The notes beneath the pieces were generated by a model. That model worked only from the letters and a program-made list of their open reading frames with translations, did not search any database and had not been told where the DNA came from. A stretch of 64,000 nt of DNA, from assembly GCA_023265395.1 (NCBI GenBank), contig JAHFTX010000002.1, positions 62,001-126,000 of the forward strand. The letters run 5' to 3'. Numbering within the stretch: position 1 is the first letter of the stretch; each line of letters opens with the position of its first letter. Shown one piece after another: positions 24,416 through 33,044 of this stretch. The DNA is from Thermoplasmata archaeon. Lineage in GTDB: Archaea > Thermoplasmatota > DTKX01 > JAHFTX01. The position numbers and the translations under genes are program-made.

Positions 24416-25762
24416 CTAGAGCGTGCGCAGGTAGCTGTGCAGCTCCCAGGGGTGGACGGTGGAGCGGTAGCTGTCCCACTCGTCGGTCTTGACCCGCATG
24501 AAGTTGTTGAACACGTGCGGTCCGAGGATGTCCTGCATCAGCTTGCTCTGCCGCAGCACGTTCAGGCTGTGGCCCAGGTTGTCGGGCAGCGAGTCGATCC
24601 CACGCTTGCGCCGGTCCTCGGCGTTGAGCTGGTAGATGTCCACCTCGGTGGGGTCACCCGGTGCGAGCTTGCGCTCGATGCCATCGAGCCCGCTGCCGAT
24701 GAGCACCGCCAGCTGCAGGTAGATGTTGCCCGAGGGGTCGGGGTTGCGCACCTCGATGCGCGTGCCCCTGCCCCGGGAGGAGGGGATCCGCACCAGCGCC
24801 GAGCGGTTCTTGTTGGCCCAGCTGACGTAGACGGGGGCCTCGAAGCCGGGGATCAGGCGCTTGTAGCTGTTGACCCACGAGGCGAGGATGGCGCAGTTGT
24901 GCTGCGCGTTGGCGAGGATGCCGCCGATGTAGTACAGGCACTGCTGGCTGAGCTGGAACTTGCCCTTGGGGTCGAAGAAGGTGTTGGTGCCGTCCTTGGA
25001 GGTCAGGGACTGGTGGACGTGCATGCCGCTGCCGTTGATGCCGGCGATGGGCTTGGGCATGAAGGTCGCATGCATGCCATGGGCCATGGCGATGTTGCGG
25101 ATCGTGTACTTGAGCCCGAAGACGCGGTCGGCCATGGTCAGGGCGTCGCTATACCGCAGGTCGATCTCGTGCTGCGAGGGAGCCACCTCGTGGTGGGAGG
25201 CCTCGATGTCGTAGCCGAGCCCATTGAGGTAGGCGACCACCTCCTTGCGCACGATGTCCCCTTCGTCCTGGGGCATGAGGTCGAAGTAGCCGCCCTGGTC
25301 GCTGTGGCCGGGGATCGGCGTCGAGCCGTTGACCTGTGAGGCTTGGAAGAGGAAGAACTCGTACTCGGGGCCGACCATGGGGGTCCAGCCCTTCTTCTGC
25401 GCCTTGGCGACCACGCGCTCGAGGACGAAGCGCGGGTCCCCCTCGAAGCGCTTGCCGTCGGGGGTGTAGACGTCGCAGATCAACCGCGCGGTCTTCATCG
25501 AGCCGCCGGTCCAGGGGAGGATCTCGAAGGTCTGCGGCAGCGGCCGCGCGCGCATGTCGCTCTCCTCGATGGTGCAGTAGCCGGCGATGCTGCTGCCATC
25601 GAAGTTGACGTCGTCCTCGAAGGCATCCTCCAGCTTGGCGCTGGGGATCGAGACGCACTTCTGGACCCCCAGGATGTCCGTGAACTGCATCTGGATGAAC
25701 TGGACCTTCTCCTTCTGGACCGTCGCGAGGACCCTCTGCTGGTTGCCTTCCATCTTTGCCAT
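24416..25762 (-). CDS. glnA: Glutamine synthetase type I
   Basis: Makes glutamine from glutamate, ammonia and ATP; the fold forms a dodecamer. The 448-residue protein contains NFDGSSIAGY, the active-site strand VGPEYEFFLFQ, the metal-ligand block NGSGMHVHQSL and NKNRSALVRIP. The adenylylation loop of bacterial GSI-beta enzymes (NLYDLP with its Tyr) is absent: the equivalent end reads RRKRGIDSLPDNLGHSL. Control is therefore more likely by feedback or transcription. The ATG at 25762 lies shortly after a TATA-like box; a Met three codons later is an alternative. The Lrp-type gene is divergent and shares the intergenic region. Confidence 0.96.
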   Translation of the reverse strand: MAKMEGNQQRVLATVQKEKVQFIQMQFTDILGVQKCVSIPSAKLEDAFEDDVNFDGSSIAGYCTIEESDMRARPLPQTFEILPWTGGSMKTARLICDVYTPDGKRFEGDPRFVLERVVAKAQKKGWTPMVGPEYEFFLFQASQVNGSTPIPGHSDQGGYFDLMPQDEGDIVRKEVVAYLNGLGYDIEASHHEVAPSQHEIDLRYSDALTMADRVFGLKYTIRNIAMAHGMHATFMPKPIAGINGSGMHVHQSLTSKDGTNTFFDPKGKFQLSQQCLYYIGGILANAQHNCAILASWVNSYKRLIPGFEAPVYVSWANKNRSALVRIPSSRGRGTRIEVRNPDPSGNIYLQLAVLIGSGLDGIERKLAPGDPTEVDIYQLNAEDRRKRGIDSLPDNLGHSLNVLRQSKLMQDILGPHVFNNFMRVKTDEWDSYRSTVHPWELHSYLRTL

Positions 25763-25799
25763 CGTCGCACCTGCCGATGAACCGTGCACCAACCAGGCT

Positions 25800-25892
25800 A
25801 TTGATAAAGCCTTTCTGAAAGAAGGTAGACGATTGAATGATATCTAATCAAGAAATCGCTCATCTGCCACACCTACGACCGCCAGGTATATG
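25800..25892. promoter_or_regulatory. Divergent promoter region between glnA and the Lrp gene
   Basis: For glnA (minus strand), the AT-rich element at 25801-25810 predicts a ~15-base leader. For the Lrp gene, AGGTATATGG at 25884-25892 predicts a start near 25915, that is leaderless. Between them lie a perfect CTTTC-T-GAAAG palindrome (25811-25821) and an imperfect GATT...AATC palindrome (25831-25849). Both are of the size Lrp-family dimers bind. The boxes and repeats are seen; Lrp binding is inference. Confidence 0.55.
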
Positions 25893-25916
25893 GAGGGACG
25901 CCGCCGTCCCTGGGCG

Positions 25917-26468
25917 ATGACCCTCAGCGGGATCGACGGACTGGATGTCGCCCTGCTCGATGCCCTCAACGCCGATGCGCGGCTGAGCCGCCGCGACCTC
26001 GCGCGACGGCTGGGCGTGTCGCTGAGCACCGTCTCGGCGCGGCTGCGACGGCTCGAGGAGACCGGTGTCGTGCGTGGCTATGCCCCGATCGTCGACGCCG
26101 CGGCGCTGGGGCTGGACCTTACGGTGATGGTGGGTCTGCGCATCCAACGGGGACGGCTGCTGCAGACCCAGGAGCGCATCGCCAAGGACCCCCACGTCTT
26201 CGGGGTGTTCGACTCCACAGGGGAATGGGACAGCCTGGTGTTGGCGCGCTTCCTCGACCGTCGCGAGCTCGACCGCTTCATCAAGAACCTGCTCGACACC
26301 CCCGGGGTCGAGCGCACCCACACCAACCTCATCCTCAACATCGTCAAGGACGAGCGCCGCGTGCTCGCCGGGCCGCTGCTGGGCCCCAACCGCGCACGCC
26401 CGCGGGCCGGGCGACCGCGCCGTGGCGGCGCCGCTGGTGCGCGCAGCGGTGGCACGGGCAAGGCTTAG
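25917..26468 (+). CDS. Lrp/AsnC-family transcriptional regulator
   Basis: A 183-residue regulator. The N-terminal winged helix-turn-helix is seen in ARLSRRDLARRLGVSLSTVS and RLRRLEETGVVRGYAPIVD. The C-terminal RAM domain carries the conserved turn FGVFDSTGEWDSLVLARF that binds amino acid effectors. A basic Arg/Gly tail of about 35 residues is extra. The ATG at 25917 agrees with a TATA box giving a leaderless message. Its position opposite glnA suggests nitrogen or amino acid control of glutamine synthetase. The effector is unknown. Confidence 0.92.
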   Translation: MTLSGIDGLDVALLDALNADARLSRRDLARRLGVSLSTVSARLRRLEETGVVRGYAPIVDAAALGLDLTVMVGLRIQRGRLLQTQERIAKDPHVFGVFDSTGEWDSLVLARFLDRRELDRFIKNLLDTPGVERTHTNLILNIVKDERRVLAGPLLGPNRARPRAGRPRRGGAAGARSGGTGKA

Positions 26469-26492
26469 GCCGAGCCGCGCCTGGCTGCGCCC

Positions 26493-27458
26493 ATGGTCCG
26501 GCGCTTCGTCGTATCAATACGTGGCGCTGCCCGCGGCCTTGGCCCGCTGATCGACCAGACCCTGGGCCACCTTGCCGCGCAGCTGGAACCCTCCGAGCTG
26601 CGCTGGGAGGACCGTACGGGCGCCGCGCACCGGCGCACCCTGCGACCCGGACCGATCGCGCTGCCCGCGCGGGGCCGGCGCTTGCAGGTGCAGCTGCGAC
26701 GACCCGGCGGCAACCGCCCGATCGCAAGCCTGCGCGCGTGGCCAGCCGGATGTGGGGACGTGCCGCGGTCACTGCGCTCCCATCACCTGCAGCTGGAGCT
26801 GCGTCTGCGCATGGGTGCAGCCGCCGCGGATGCGCAACACGCGGATGGTGCAGGCAGCGCGGGTGGTCGATCCCCGCTGGCCCTTGCGGTATTCTGCGCC
26901 GATGCACTGCTGCGCCTGCCCCTGGTACGCCTGTGGGAGGGCGAGGGCCGTGGCCAGGGGATGGTCGACGAGGGCGGACGCTTCGTCGTCGCCTACGAGA
27001 ACCTGCAGACCTTGCTCGACCTCACCGTCGAGCTGCACAACAGCCACTACGTCCCAAGCTCGTCGGGGCCCAAGCTGGTCGACCGCACGCACCGGATCAC
27101 CAACCGGCGCAAGGCCCTGGCGCTCCTGCAGGAGCACCTCCCATTGCTCCTCGCCTACGGCGGAGCGGGCTTCGTGTCCCACCCCCTGCCGGAGGGCGGC
27201 ATCGCGCTCTGCCGCGTCAGCGACGCCAAGGATCGGGGGTGGGTCGCTGCCGACTTCGCCCCGCCACTTCCCTACGGAACCACCACACGCCTCGCACCGG
27301 GGGCCTTGTTCCTCCCACCGGGGGGATTCCTGTTGGCATCGCTGGCGGCGCTGGGGCTGGCCTTTGGTCCCGACATCCCGCTGGCCAGCCTCAGCCCGCC
27401 GTTGGCGAGGGCGCTCCAGACCGATTCGGCCTTCCAGAGGTACCACGTGCTCAGTTGA
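26493..27458 (+). CDS. Hypothetical protein
   Basis: A 321-residue protein of unknown family, 24 bases after the Lrp gene and possibly co-transcribed. The first third is Arg-rich. The middle has recognisable secondary structure (VDEGGRFVVAYENLQTLLDL and VELHNSHYVP). The C-terminal part contains LFLPPGGFLLASLAALGLAFG, which is hydrophobic but Pro/Gly-broken, more like a buried strand-helix than a membrane segment. No cysteine clusters or nucleotide-binding motifs are seen. The frame shows normal codon bias and ends 8 bases inside the convergent kinase gene, which supports it being real. No function is proposed. Confidence 0.6.
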   Translation: MVRRFVVSIRGAARGLGPLIDQTLGHLAAQLEPSELRWEDRTGAAHRRTLRPGPIALPARGRRLQVQLRRPGGNRPIASLRAWPAGCGDVPRSLRSHHLQLELRLRMGAAAADAQHADGAGSAGGRSPLALAVFCADALLRLPLVRLWEGEGRGQGMVDEGGRFVVAYENLQTLLDLTVELHNSHYVPSSSGPKLVDRTHRITNRRKALALLQEHLPLLLAYGGAGFVSHPLPEGGIALCRVSDAKDRGWVAADFAPPLPYGTTTRLAPGALFLPPGGFLLASLAALGLAFGPDIPLASLSPPLARALQTDSAFQRYHVLS

Positions 27459-28911
27459 GCGTCGCCTGCGGAGGGCGCAGTTCGCGCCGCAGGGGGATCG
27501 GCGGCTCGATCCGCACCATCGCCCGTTGGGCCACCTTCAGGTTGCGATGCCAGCCACAGGCGACGGCTCCCAGCAGCGCCGCTCCTAGCGCGGTCGCCTC
27601 GGTGCTGTGCAGCCGCTGCAGGGGGATCGGCAGACAGGCGCGCAGCAGCGCGGCCACCCGCCGGTCGGCGACGAGGCCACCATCGACGCGCAGCGAGCGC
27701 GGGGCGATCCCCATGGCGTCGTAGCTGCGCAGCACCGTCGCCGCCTCGAGGCAGATCGCCTCGAGTGCGGCCCGCGCGATGTGGCTGCGGTCGTGGCCCA
27801 GCCGCAACCCGCCGATCGTCCCGCAGGCTTGCCGGTCCCACCGCGGGGTGCCCACCCCCGCGAAGGAAGGGTCGATGCGCACCCCGGCGGCGCCCGGCGG
27901 CGCCGTGAAGGCGGCGTCGGTGAGCGCCGAGAAGCGCGCTGACGGCGAGAAGAAGGTCGTGCGGACCCAGTCATAGAGCGAGCCGCTGGCAAGGGCTGCG
28001 CCTTCGACCAGCGTCGTCGCTGGCACCACGTGGGCGCTGCAGAGCAACCCCGCCTTCCCGTCCGTGCGCAAGCCCGCCGCGGTCGTGGCGACGAAGGTGC
28101 CGCTGCCGAAGGTCGCCTTGGCGACCCCCCTGCGCAGCACGCCCGCAGCCGCCGCTGCGCACTGCTGATCCCCCCCACCAAGGACCACCGGCAGCCCCGA
28201 CCGCACCCCCGTTGCGCGCGCCGCAGCGGGGCTGACCTCACCTATGATGGTCCCGCAGGGTCGCACCGGTGGCAGCAGCGAGGGATCGACCTCGAAGCTG
28301 TCGCACAGCTCCTCCTCCCAACGGCCCTTGCGCAGGTCGTAGAGCAGGGTGCGGCTGGCGTTGGTCGGGTCGGTGACGAACTGCCCGCTCAACCGCAGGT
28401 TGAGCCAGTCGCTGACCAGGGCGATGCGCGCGCAGCGCCGAAGGACCGAGGGCCGCCGCTGCGCCAACCAGAGGAGCTTGGGTGCGCTGAAGTAGGGGTC
28501 CAGCGGGAGCCCGGTGCGCCGTCGCACCCATCGGGGGTCGACGCCTGCGCGCAGCTTGGGGATCAGCTCGCTGGCACGCAGGTCGTGCCACAGGATCGCC
28601 GGATGCAGCGGTCGGTCGTGAGCGTCGAGGGGCACCACCGTCTCACGCTGGTTGGTCACCACCACCGCCGCCAGCGCGCGCTGCGCACCGGGCGTGCTGC
28701 GCAGCAGCTGCCTGCTGACGGCGCAGGCGGCACGCCACCACTGCTGCGGCTGCTGTTCGGCCCAACCGGGCATCGGGTGCTGGGTCGACAGCGGCCGCTG
28801 TGCCACTCCCTGGGGCCTGCCGGCGGCATCGACCAGCAGCCCCGTGAACGTCGAAGTCCCTGAATCGAGGGCCAAGACCAATGGCGATGGTACCCGACGC
28901 TCAGTGGACAT
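27451..28911 (-). CDS. FGGY-family carbohydrate kinase, glycerol kinase-like
   Basis: An ATP-dependent kinase of the ASKHA fold. The N-terminal phosphate loop is LALDSGTSTFTGLLVD. VTNQRETVVPLD, ILWHDLRASE and GLPLDPYFSAPKLLWL resemble glycerol kinase, and so does GVGTPRWDRQACGTIGG with the later ALEAICLEAATVL. LRVDGGLVADRRVAALL is the C-terminal adenosine motif. The canonical WDxR of glycerol kinases is WHDLR, so a different polyol or sugar cannot be excluded. It is 486 residues from ATG 28911 (another ATG lies at 28920), overlapping moaB by about 11 bases, so the two genes share a transcript. Confidence 0.85.
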   Translation of the reverse strand: MSTERRVPSPLVLALDSGTSTFTGLLVDAAGRPQGVAQRPLSTQHPMPGWAEQQPQQWWRAACAVSRQLLRSTPGAQRALAAVVVTNQRETVVPLDAHDRPLHPAILWHDLRASELIPKLRAGVDPRWVRRRTGLPLDPYFSAPKLLWLAQRRPSVLRRCARIALVSDWLNLRLSGQFVTDPTNASRTLLYDLRKGRWEEELCDSFEVDPSLLPPVRPCGTIIGEVSPAAARATGVRSGLPVVLGGGDQQCAAAAAGVLRRGVAKATFGSGTFVATTAAGLRTDGKAGLLCSAHVVPATTLVEGAALASGSLYDWVRTTFFSPSARFSALTDAAFTAPPGAAGVRIDPSFAGVGTPRWDRQACGTIGGLRLGHDRSHIARAALEAICLEAATVLRSYDAMGIAPRSLRVDGGLVADRRVAALLRACLPIPLQRLHSTEATALGAALLGAVACGWHRNLKVAQRAMVRIEPPIPLRRELRPPQATLN

Positions 28912-29425
28912 GGTGCCCATCCGCCGCGTGGTGGGGACCGTGGCCGACCGCGGTGCCGGCGTGCAGCCGCACCAGCGATTCGATCTGCGGCAGCACCAGG
29001 TGCGTCAGCGCCAGCTCCACTGCTGCAGGGGCCCCCGGCAGCGCGATGATCAGCATCGGCCCCGAGAACCCGGCGAAGGCGCGACTGAGCAGCGCCGCAG
29101 CGCCGACCTGCTGGTAGGAGAGCAGCCGGAACAGCTCGCCAAAGCCCGGCAGGTCGGCCGAGAGCAGCGGTCGGATCGCTTCGGGGGTGACGTCGCGGGG
29201 CGTCACCCCGGTGCCGCCGGTGAGGACCACGGCGACGACCGCCCCACCTTGGCGCAGCTGTCGCACCTCGGTGGCGATGGCAGCGGCATCGTCGCGCACG
29301 ATCGCCCGGTGGGCGACCCTATGACCCGCACCCTGCAGCGCGGCGCACACGGCGTCGCCGCTGTGGTCGTCGCGCAGCGAGCGGCTGTCACTGACGGTCA
29401 CCACCGCCACGACCAACCCTGCCAT
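28901..29425 (-). CDS. moaB: MoaB/Mog-type molybdopterin adenylyltransferase-like protein
   Basis: A molybdenum/tungsten cofactor synthesis protein that adenylylates molybdopterin in archaea. The core motif [20 protein letters not shown] is clear, with the N-terminal [19 protein letters not shown] and [12 protein letters not shown] near the end. It is 174 residues from the ATG at 29425, the usual MoaB size. The His-rich C-terminus ([14 protein letters not shown]) is not typical and could bind metal. The gene overlaps the kinase that follows; no other cofactor genes are in view. Confidence 0.9.
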   Translation of the reverse strand: MAGLVVAVVTVSDSRSLRDDHSGDAVCAALQGAGHRVAHRAIVRDDAAAIATEVRQLRQGGAVVAVVLTGGTGVTPRDVTPEAIRPLLSADLPGFGELFRLLSYQQVGAAALLSRAFAGFSGPMLIIALPGAPAAVELALTHLVLPQIESLVRLHAGTAVGHGPHHAADGHHVH

Positions 29426-29523
29426 CGGGGCGCCGATGGGGGGCTGCCCTACAAGCACCTGCCGCCTTGGCGTCGCAGCGCAGACTTGATGGCCCCTGCC
29501 GCGGCTCTCCCGTTGGGATTCTC

Positions 29524-30501
29524 ATGCACCTGGTCGTCCTCGGCTGCGGCGCGCTCGGTGGCATGGTCGCCCACCACCTGGTCCGCGGCGGCTGCGACGT
29601 CTCGGTCATCGGCAGGGGCGAGACGCTCTCGGCGATCAGCGGCGAGGGGCTGACCCTCGAGCAGGCAGGCCGCAGGACCACCGTGCGCCTGAGCGCCGCA
29701 GCGTCCCTCTTCGAGGTCCCGCCCGCCGACGTGGTGCTGCTGTGCGTCCCGGCCGATCAGACCGCTGCGGCGGTCGACCAGATCCGGCGGCACATGGTGC
29801 CTGCGACCTTGGTGGTCAGCCTCCAGGGCGGCGTCGACAACGAACAGCGGCTGTGCCAGACCATCCATCCTTCCCAAGTGCTCGGCGGCGTCGTCGACGG
29901 CTGCGTCGAGACCCTCGAGCCAGGGCTGCTGCGCCAGCATGGGGAGGTCAGCATCACGCTCGGAACCGTCGGGGCGACCCCGCCACGACGGGTCGAGACG
30001 CTCCTGGGCGAGCTTGCTGCCAGTGGGGTCACCGTCCACCGCACCGACGACCTGGTGGCAGCACGCTGGGCGGCGTTGATCGCCCAGGGGCCGACGGCTG
30101 CGCTGTGCGCCATCGGCCGGTGCACGCCCGAGCGCCTCCTCGAGGACCCTGCCACTGCCGAGGTGCTGCACGAAGCGATGGGGGAGGTCGCAGCGGTCGC
30201 TGCCTCCAAGGGGATCGCGTTGCCCCACGACGTGGTGGGGACGGCGTTGCGCACCGCGTCGGCACTGCGCGGACCGCCCTCGCTGCTGCAGCGGCTCAAC
30301 GCGCACAAGCCGCTCGAGCATCAGGCGCTGGTGGGGCTGCCGGTGCGGGAGGGGGCGCGGCTGCGGCTGCGCACACCGGTGCTGAGCACGCTGCTGGCGC
30401 TGCTGCAGCTGCTCGACCCTGCGACGACAGCGGAGCCGACGCGCGCTCCCTGGGCCGCGAAGGAAGGGGTCGGTGCGCTGGCACCGCTGCAGTTCCGCTA
30501 G
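29524..30501 (+). CDS. Ketopantoate reductase family protein
   Basis: A 325-residue NAD(P)-dependent dehydrogenase of the PanE/ApbA family. PanE reduces 2-dehydropantoate to pantoate for coenzyme A synthesis. The N-terminal Rossmann motif is VVLGCGALGGMVAHHLV. ADVVLLCVPADQT and VSLQGGVDNEQRL follow the family order, and a C-terminal helical domain has NAHKPLEHQALVG, where PanE has its substrate-binding helix. The ATG at 29524 starts on the first strand. The divergent moaB lies about 100 bases away. Identity as the true PanE is likely but not certain, because paralogues act on other oxo acids. Confidence 0.83.
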   Translation: MHLVVLGCGALGGMVAHHLVRGGCDVSVIGRGETLSAISGEGLTLEQAGRRTTVRLSAAASLFEVPPADVVLLCVPADQTAAAVDQIRRHMVPATLVVSLQGGVDNEQRLCQTIHPSQVLGGVVDGCVETLEPGLLRQHGEVSITLGTVGATPPRRVETLLGELAASGVTVHRTDDLVAARWAALIAQGPTAALCAIGRCTPERLLEDPATAEVLHEAMGEVAAVAASKGIALPHDVVGTALRTASALRGPPSLLQRLNAHKPLEHQALVGLPVREGARLRLRTPVLSTLLALLQLLDPATTAEPTRAPWAAKEGVGALAPLQFR

Positions 30502-30603
30502 GAGGAGGATGCCCCAGGGCGGGCCTCGATGGGCAGGACCCGCCCTGCGGCGGCCGACGGCGCAGACGGAGGATCCGCCGCCGGCCTTGGGGTGGTCGAG
30601 GAC

Positions 30604-31329
30604 CTACGCCTCGGCCTTCTTCTTGGCGAGGTACCAGTCGGTCAGCTGCAGCTTGCCGTCGCGGGCGCGCTCGTCGGCACCCGCCGTGGTGGTGGGTGCG
30701 GGCAGGACCACCGGCTGCCCGGGGGTCCAGTCGGCGGGGGTCGCGACGCCCTGGGCGTCGGCCAGCTGCAGCGCGTCGACGACGCGCAGGATCTCATCGA
30801 AGTTGCGACCGACGTTGAGCGGGTAGTAGATGATCGCCCGCACGGCGCGCTTGGGGTCGATGAAGTAGACTGCACGGACCGCCGAGGTCGTGGAGGTCGG
30901 CTCGTGGACCAGCCCGAAGAGCTGGGCGACCTTCTGGTCGAGGTCGGCCACCACCGGGAACTGCACCTTGACGCCCTGGGTCTGCTCGATGTTGCGCGTC
31001 CAGGCGATGTGGGCGTAGATGCTGTCGATGCTCACACCGATCAGCTGGGTGTTGCGGCGCTGGAAGTCCTCGAAGCGCTTGGCGAACTCGACGAACTCGG
31101 TGGTGCACACCGGCGTGAAGTCCGCCGGGTGGGAGAAGAGGATGGTCCACTTCCCTGCGTGCCACTTGCTGAAGGTGATCGGGCCATGGGTGGTGGTGGC
31201 CTCGAAGTCGGGCGCGATGCTGTTGAGCTCGATCAGGGCCTTGCGGCTCGTCGGCTGCGCCGGGGCGGTCGTCGTTGGGGCAGGGGCGGCCGCTTGGGCC
31301 ACCGGGGTCTGTTGCGTGGTGGTGCTCAT
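30604..31329 (-). CDS. Peroxiredoxin (Prx6-like)
   Basis: A thiol peroxidase reducing hydrogen peroxide and organic peroxides. The peroxidatic cysteine lies in FSHPADFTPVCTTEF near residue 70. SIDSIYAHIAWTRNIEQ and RAVYFIDPKRAVRAIIYYP are typical of archaeal Prx6/AhpC2-type proteins. Only this one cysteine is seen in the 241-residue protein, so it works as a 1-Cys enzyme or uses an external thiol. A 26-residue Thr/Ala/Pro/Gln-rich N-terminal extension is unusual. The ATG at 31329 follows a TATA-like box at 31365-31373. Confidence 0.92.
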   Translation of the reverse strand: MSTTTQQTPVAQAAAPAPTTTAPAQPTSRKALIELNSIAPDFEATTTHGPITFSKWHAGKWTILFSHPADFTPVCTTEFVEFAKRFEDFQRRNTQLIGVSIDSIYAHIAWTRNIEQTQGVKVQFPVVADLDQKVAQLFGLVHEPTSTTSAVRAVYFIDPKRAVRAIIYYPLNVGRNFDEILRVVDALQLADAQGVATPADWTPGQPVVLPAPTTTAGADERARDGKLQLTDWYLAKKKAEA

Positions 31330-31364
31330 CTTGCTCACCGTAGGCCCGGGGAACATTCATCGAC

Positions 31365-31420
31365 ATTTAACAGTATGTATCAACAAAGAGTAGTAATACG
31401 CAGATATGCGGATAATTTGG
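31365..31420. promoter_or_regulatory. Divergent promoter region, peroxiredoxin and membrane protein
   Basis: The minus-strand element TGTTAAATG (31365-31373) fits the peroxiredoxin ATG at 31329. On the plus strand, GATAATTTGG (31411-31420), next to the repeat CGCA-GATA-TGCG (31399-31410), could serve the gene at 31503 with a leader of ~60 bases. AT-rich sequence and repeats are seen; start sites are inferred. Confidence 0.45.
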
Positions 31421-31502
31421 CGGTCGAAGCCTGCTGGGCTGCTTCACGAGGGGTCGGCTCCGAGGCACAGTCGCCATGTAGCGGGGTCCCCTGCGCACGT
31501 CG

Positions 31503-32750
31503 ATGGCGCTCTTGCGTGTCGTGCGACTGCACCTGGCGCTGGGCCTGCTCAGCGCCGCTGCTGCAGGGCTGCTCGAGGCCGCGACGATCGCCGTGGCGCT
31601 GCGAGGGAGCTTCGTCGTCCCCGACCCGCTGCTCCAGCAGGCCGTCGTGGTGCTCCTGCTGCACGGCTTTGGGTTGCACTTCCTGCTGGCCGTCAGCTAC
31701 GCCTTCTTGCCGATGTTCGCGCGGCGCCGCATCCGCAGCGAACTCGCAGGGGAGGTCGTCGCCCTGGTGTGGGGAGCGACGCTGCCGACGATGGTCGCTG
31801 GATCGCTGCTGCTGAGCCTGGCGATGCCTCCGCTCTACGTCCTCGTCGGTGCCTGCTTGCTGCCGCTGTTCCTGCTCATCCCGCTCAACACGGTGCCGAT
31901 GGCTGCGACCCCCGGTCCCCCCACGCCGCCGCACCGCGTCGCGCCGTTGCTGGTGCTGGCCTATGGGTGCTGGTTGGTCAGCGGCTGCCTCGCGAGCGCA
32001 GGGCTGCTGGGACTGACCGAGCGCTGGCATCTGGATGCCCAGGGCACCGCGCTTGCGTCGCTGCACCTGTTCCAGGTGGGGGTGCTCGTCACCTTCGTGC
32101 TGCGGATCTCGTTCGCGCACCTGCCGCAGGTGCATCGGGCGCCGCCGGTGCCGCTGCCGCTGCAGTGGGTGGTGCTCCTGGGCGGTGCCACTGGGTTGGG
32201 CCTGCTGGTGATCGGTCTTGCCACCGTGCAGGTCCCGCTGCGGGCCTATGGCGGCACGCTGCTGCTTGGGGCGATCTGGCTGGGCGTCGGCGCGCAGCTG
32301 TGGATGCTCCGCAACGCGACGCGGGGCGACCTCCTCCTGCAGCGGCGGCTGCTCGTGATCGGGGCACTGCTGCTGCTGGCGGGGACGTTCCTTGGTGCGA
32401 CCGCTGCGGGCCATCCGCAGCTGTGGTGGTACCGCATGGGCCATCTGCGGCTGAACCTCTTCGGGTGGTTGCAGGCGACGATCGCGGCGATGGCGCTGAC
32501 CTTGCTGCCCAACGCCGCGCTGTTCGACCGCCGCCGCGTGCACCTGCTGAGCGCACTGCTCGTCAGTGCGGTCGTCGCCGACTCGATGTGGTGGTTCGTC
32601 CAAGGCGAACCGGCGGTACTTCGCCACGCGCTCGCCCCGCTGGCGCTGGTGGCGATGGTGCTGCTGCCGACCATCCCCCCACTGCTGGCGCTGCTGCTGC
32701 GCCCCAGCTTCCAACGGGGATTACGGCCCCGGCGCACCTGGGTGCTCTAA
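31503..32750 (+). CDS. Polytopic membrane protein, heme-copper oxidase subunit I-like
   Basis: A 415-residue protein with about 12 hydrophobic segments. Three pairs of helices carry a repeated histidine pattern: LLHGFGLHFLLAVSYAFLP, LHLFQVGVLVTFVLRISFAH and GHLRLNLFGWLQATIAAMA, each ending near LP-x-x-x. This repeated HxxxxxG/F...P layout resembles small archaeal relatives of cytochrome oxidase subunit I and NnrS. There, histidines bind heme or copper. The copper B site of a true oxidase is not evident, so it is more likely a heme or metal-binding relative than a respiratory oxidase. It is not in an operon with oxidase subunits. Family assignment is tentative. Confidence 0.6.
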   Translation: MALLRVVRLHLALGLLSAAAAGLLEAATIAVALRGSFVVPDPLLQQAVVVLLLHGFGLHFLLAVSYAFLPMFARRRIRSELAGEVVALVWGATLPTMVAGSLLLSLAMPPLYVLVGACLLPLFLLIPLNTVPMAATPGPPTPPHRVAPLLVLAYGCWLVSGCLASAGLLGLTERWHLDAQGTALASLHLFQVGVLVTFVLRISFAHLPQVHRAPPVPLPLQWVVLLGGATGLGLLVIGLATVQVPLRAYGGTLLLGAIWLGVGAQLWMLRNATRGDLLLQRRLLVIGALLLLAGTFLGATAAGHPQLWWYRMGHLRLNLFGWLQATIAAMALTLLPNAALFDRRRVHLLSALLVSAVVADSMWWFVQGEPAVLRHALAPLALVAMVLLPTIPPLLALLLRPSFQRGLRPRRTWVL

Positions 32751-32872
32751 GTCCGCAGTCGATTACGCCATCCCATCGAGGGGATGTTGCCACTCGTGGT
32801 CGCTTCAATGGGGCCTCGATCTTTCGACCGTGGAGACCACCTTTGCCGACAAGCCCCCCCCCCGAGGGGGAG

Positions 32873-32956
32873 TGCGGGGGCTGCGATTCGAACGCAGGAA
32901 CCACTAAGGACTAGCCCCTCAAGCTAGCGCCGTAGACCAGGCTTGGCTACCCCCGC
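32873..32956 (-). tRNA. tRNA-Leu (GAG)
   Basis: A class II tRNA of 84 nt. The acceptor stem is GCGGGGG/CCCCCGC with discriminator A. The anticodon arm is CTAGC-TTGAGGG-GCTAG with anticodon GAG, a long variable arm (TCCTTAGTGG region) follows, and the T arm contains GCGTTCGAATCGC. The size and variable arm fit leucine. No intron and no encoded CCA. A TATA-like box lies at 32984-32993. Confidence 0.92.
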
Positions 32957-32983
32957 GGGTCGCGCTGTGGCCACCGAGGGTCG

Positions 32984-32993
32984 ATACTTAAGC
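32984..32993. promoter_or_regulatory. Shared TATA-like box, tRNA-Leu and small membrane protein
   Basis: ATACTTAAGC reads as a box A on either strand. It is 28-37 bases from the tRNA-Leu 5' end on the minus strand and 52-61 bases before the ATG at 33045 on the plus strand, giving a ~30-base leader. Confidence 0.5.
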
Positions 32994-33044
32994 GTTTGCG
33001 GATGGGTCCCAAAGGCGAAGCGCTCACCCGAGGATGGCGTGCCG

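Noticed and set aside
23106-24419. Open frame of 437 codons on the plus strand inside the repeat-tail surface protein
   Set aside because: Antisense shadow with biased composition. The minus strand has the signal peptide and membrane helix.
31503-32750. Complete cytochrome c oxidase subunit I
   Set aside because: The protein is shorter than subunit I, lacks the recognisable copper B and Tyr-His motifs, and has no partner subunits.
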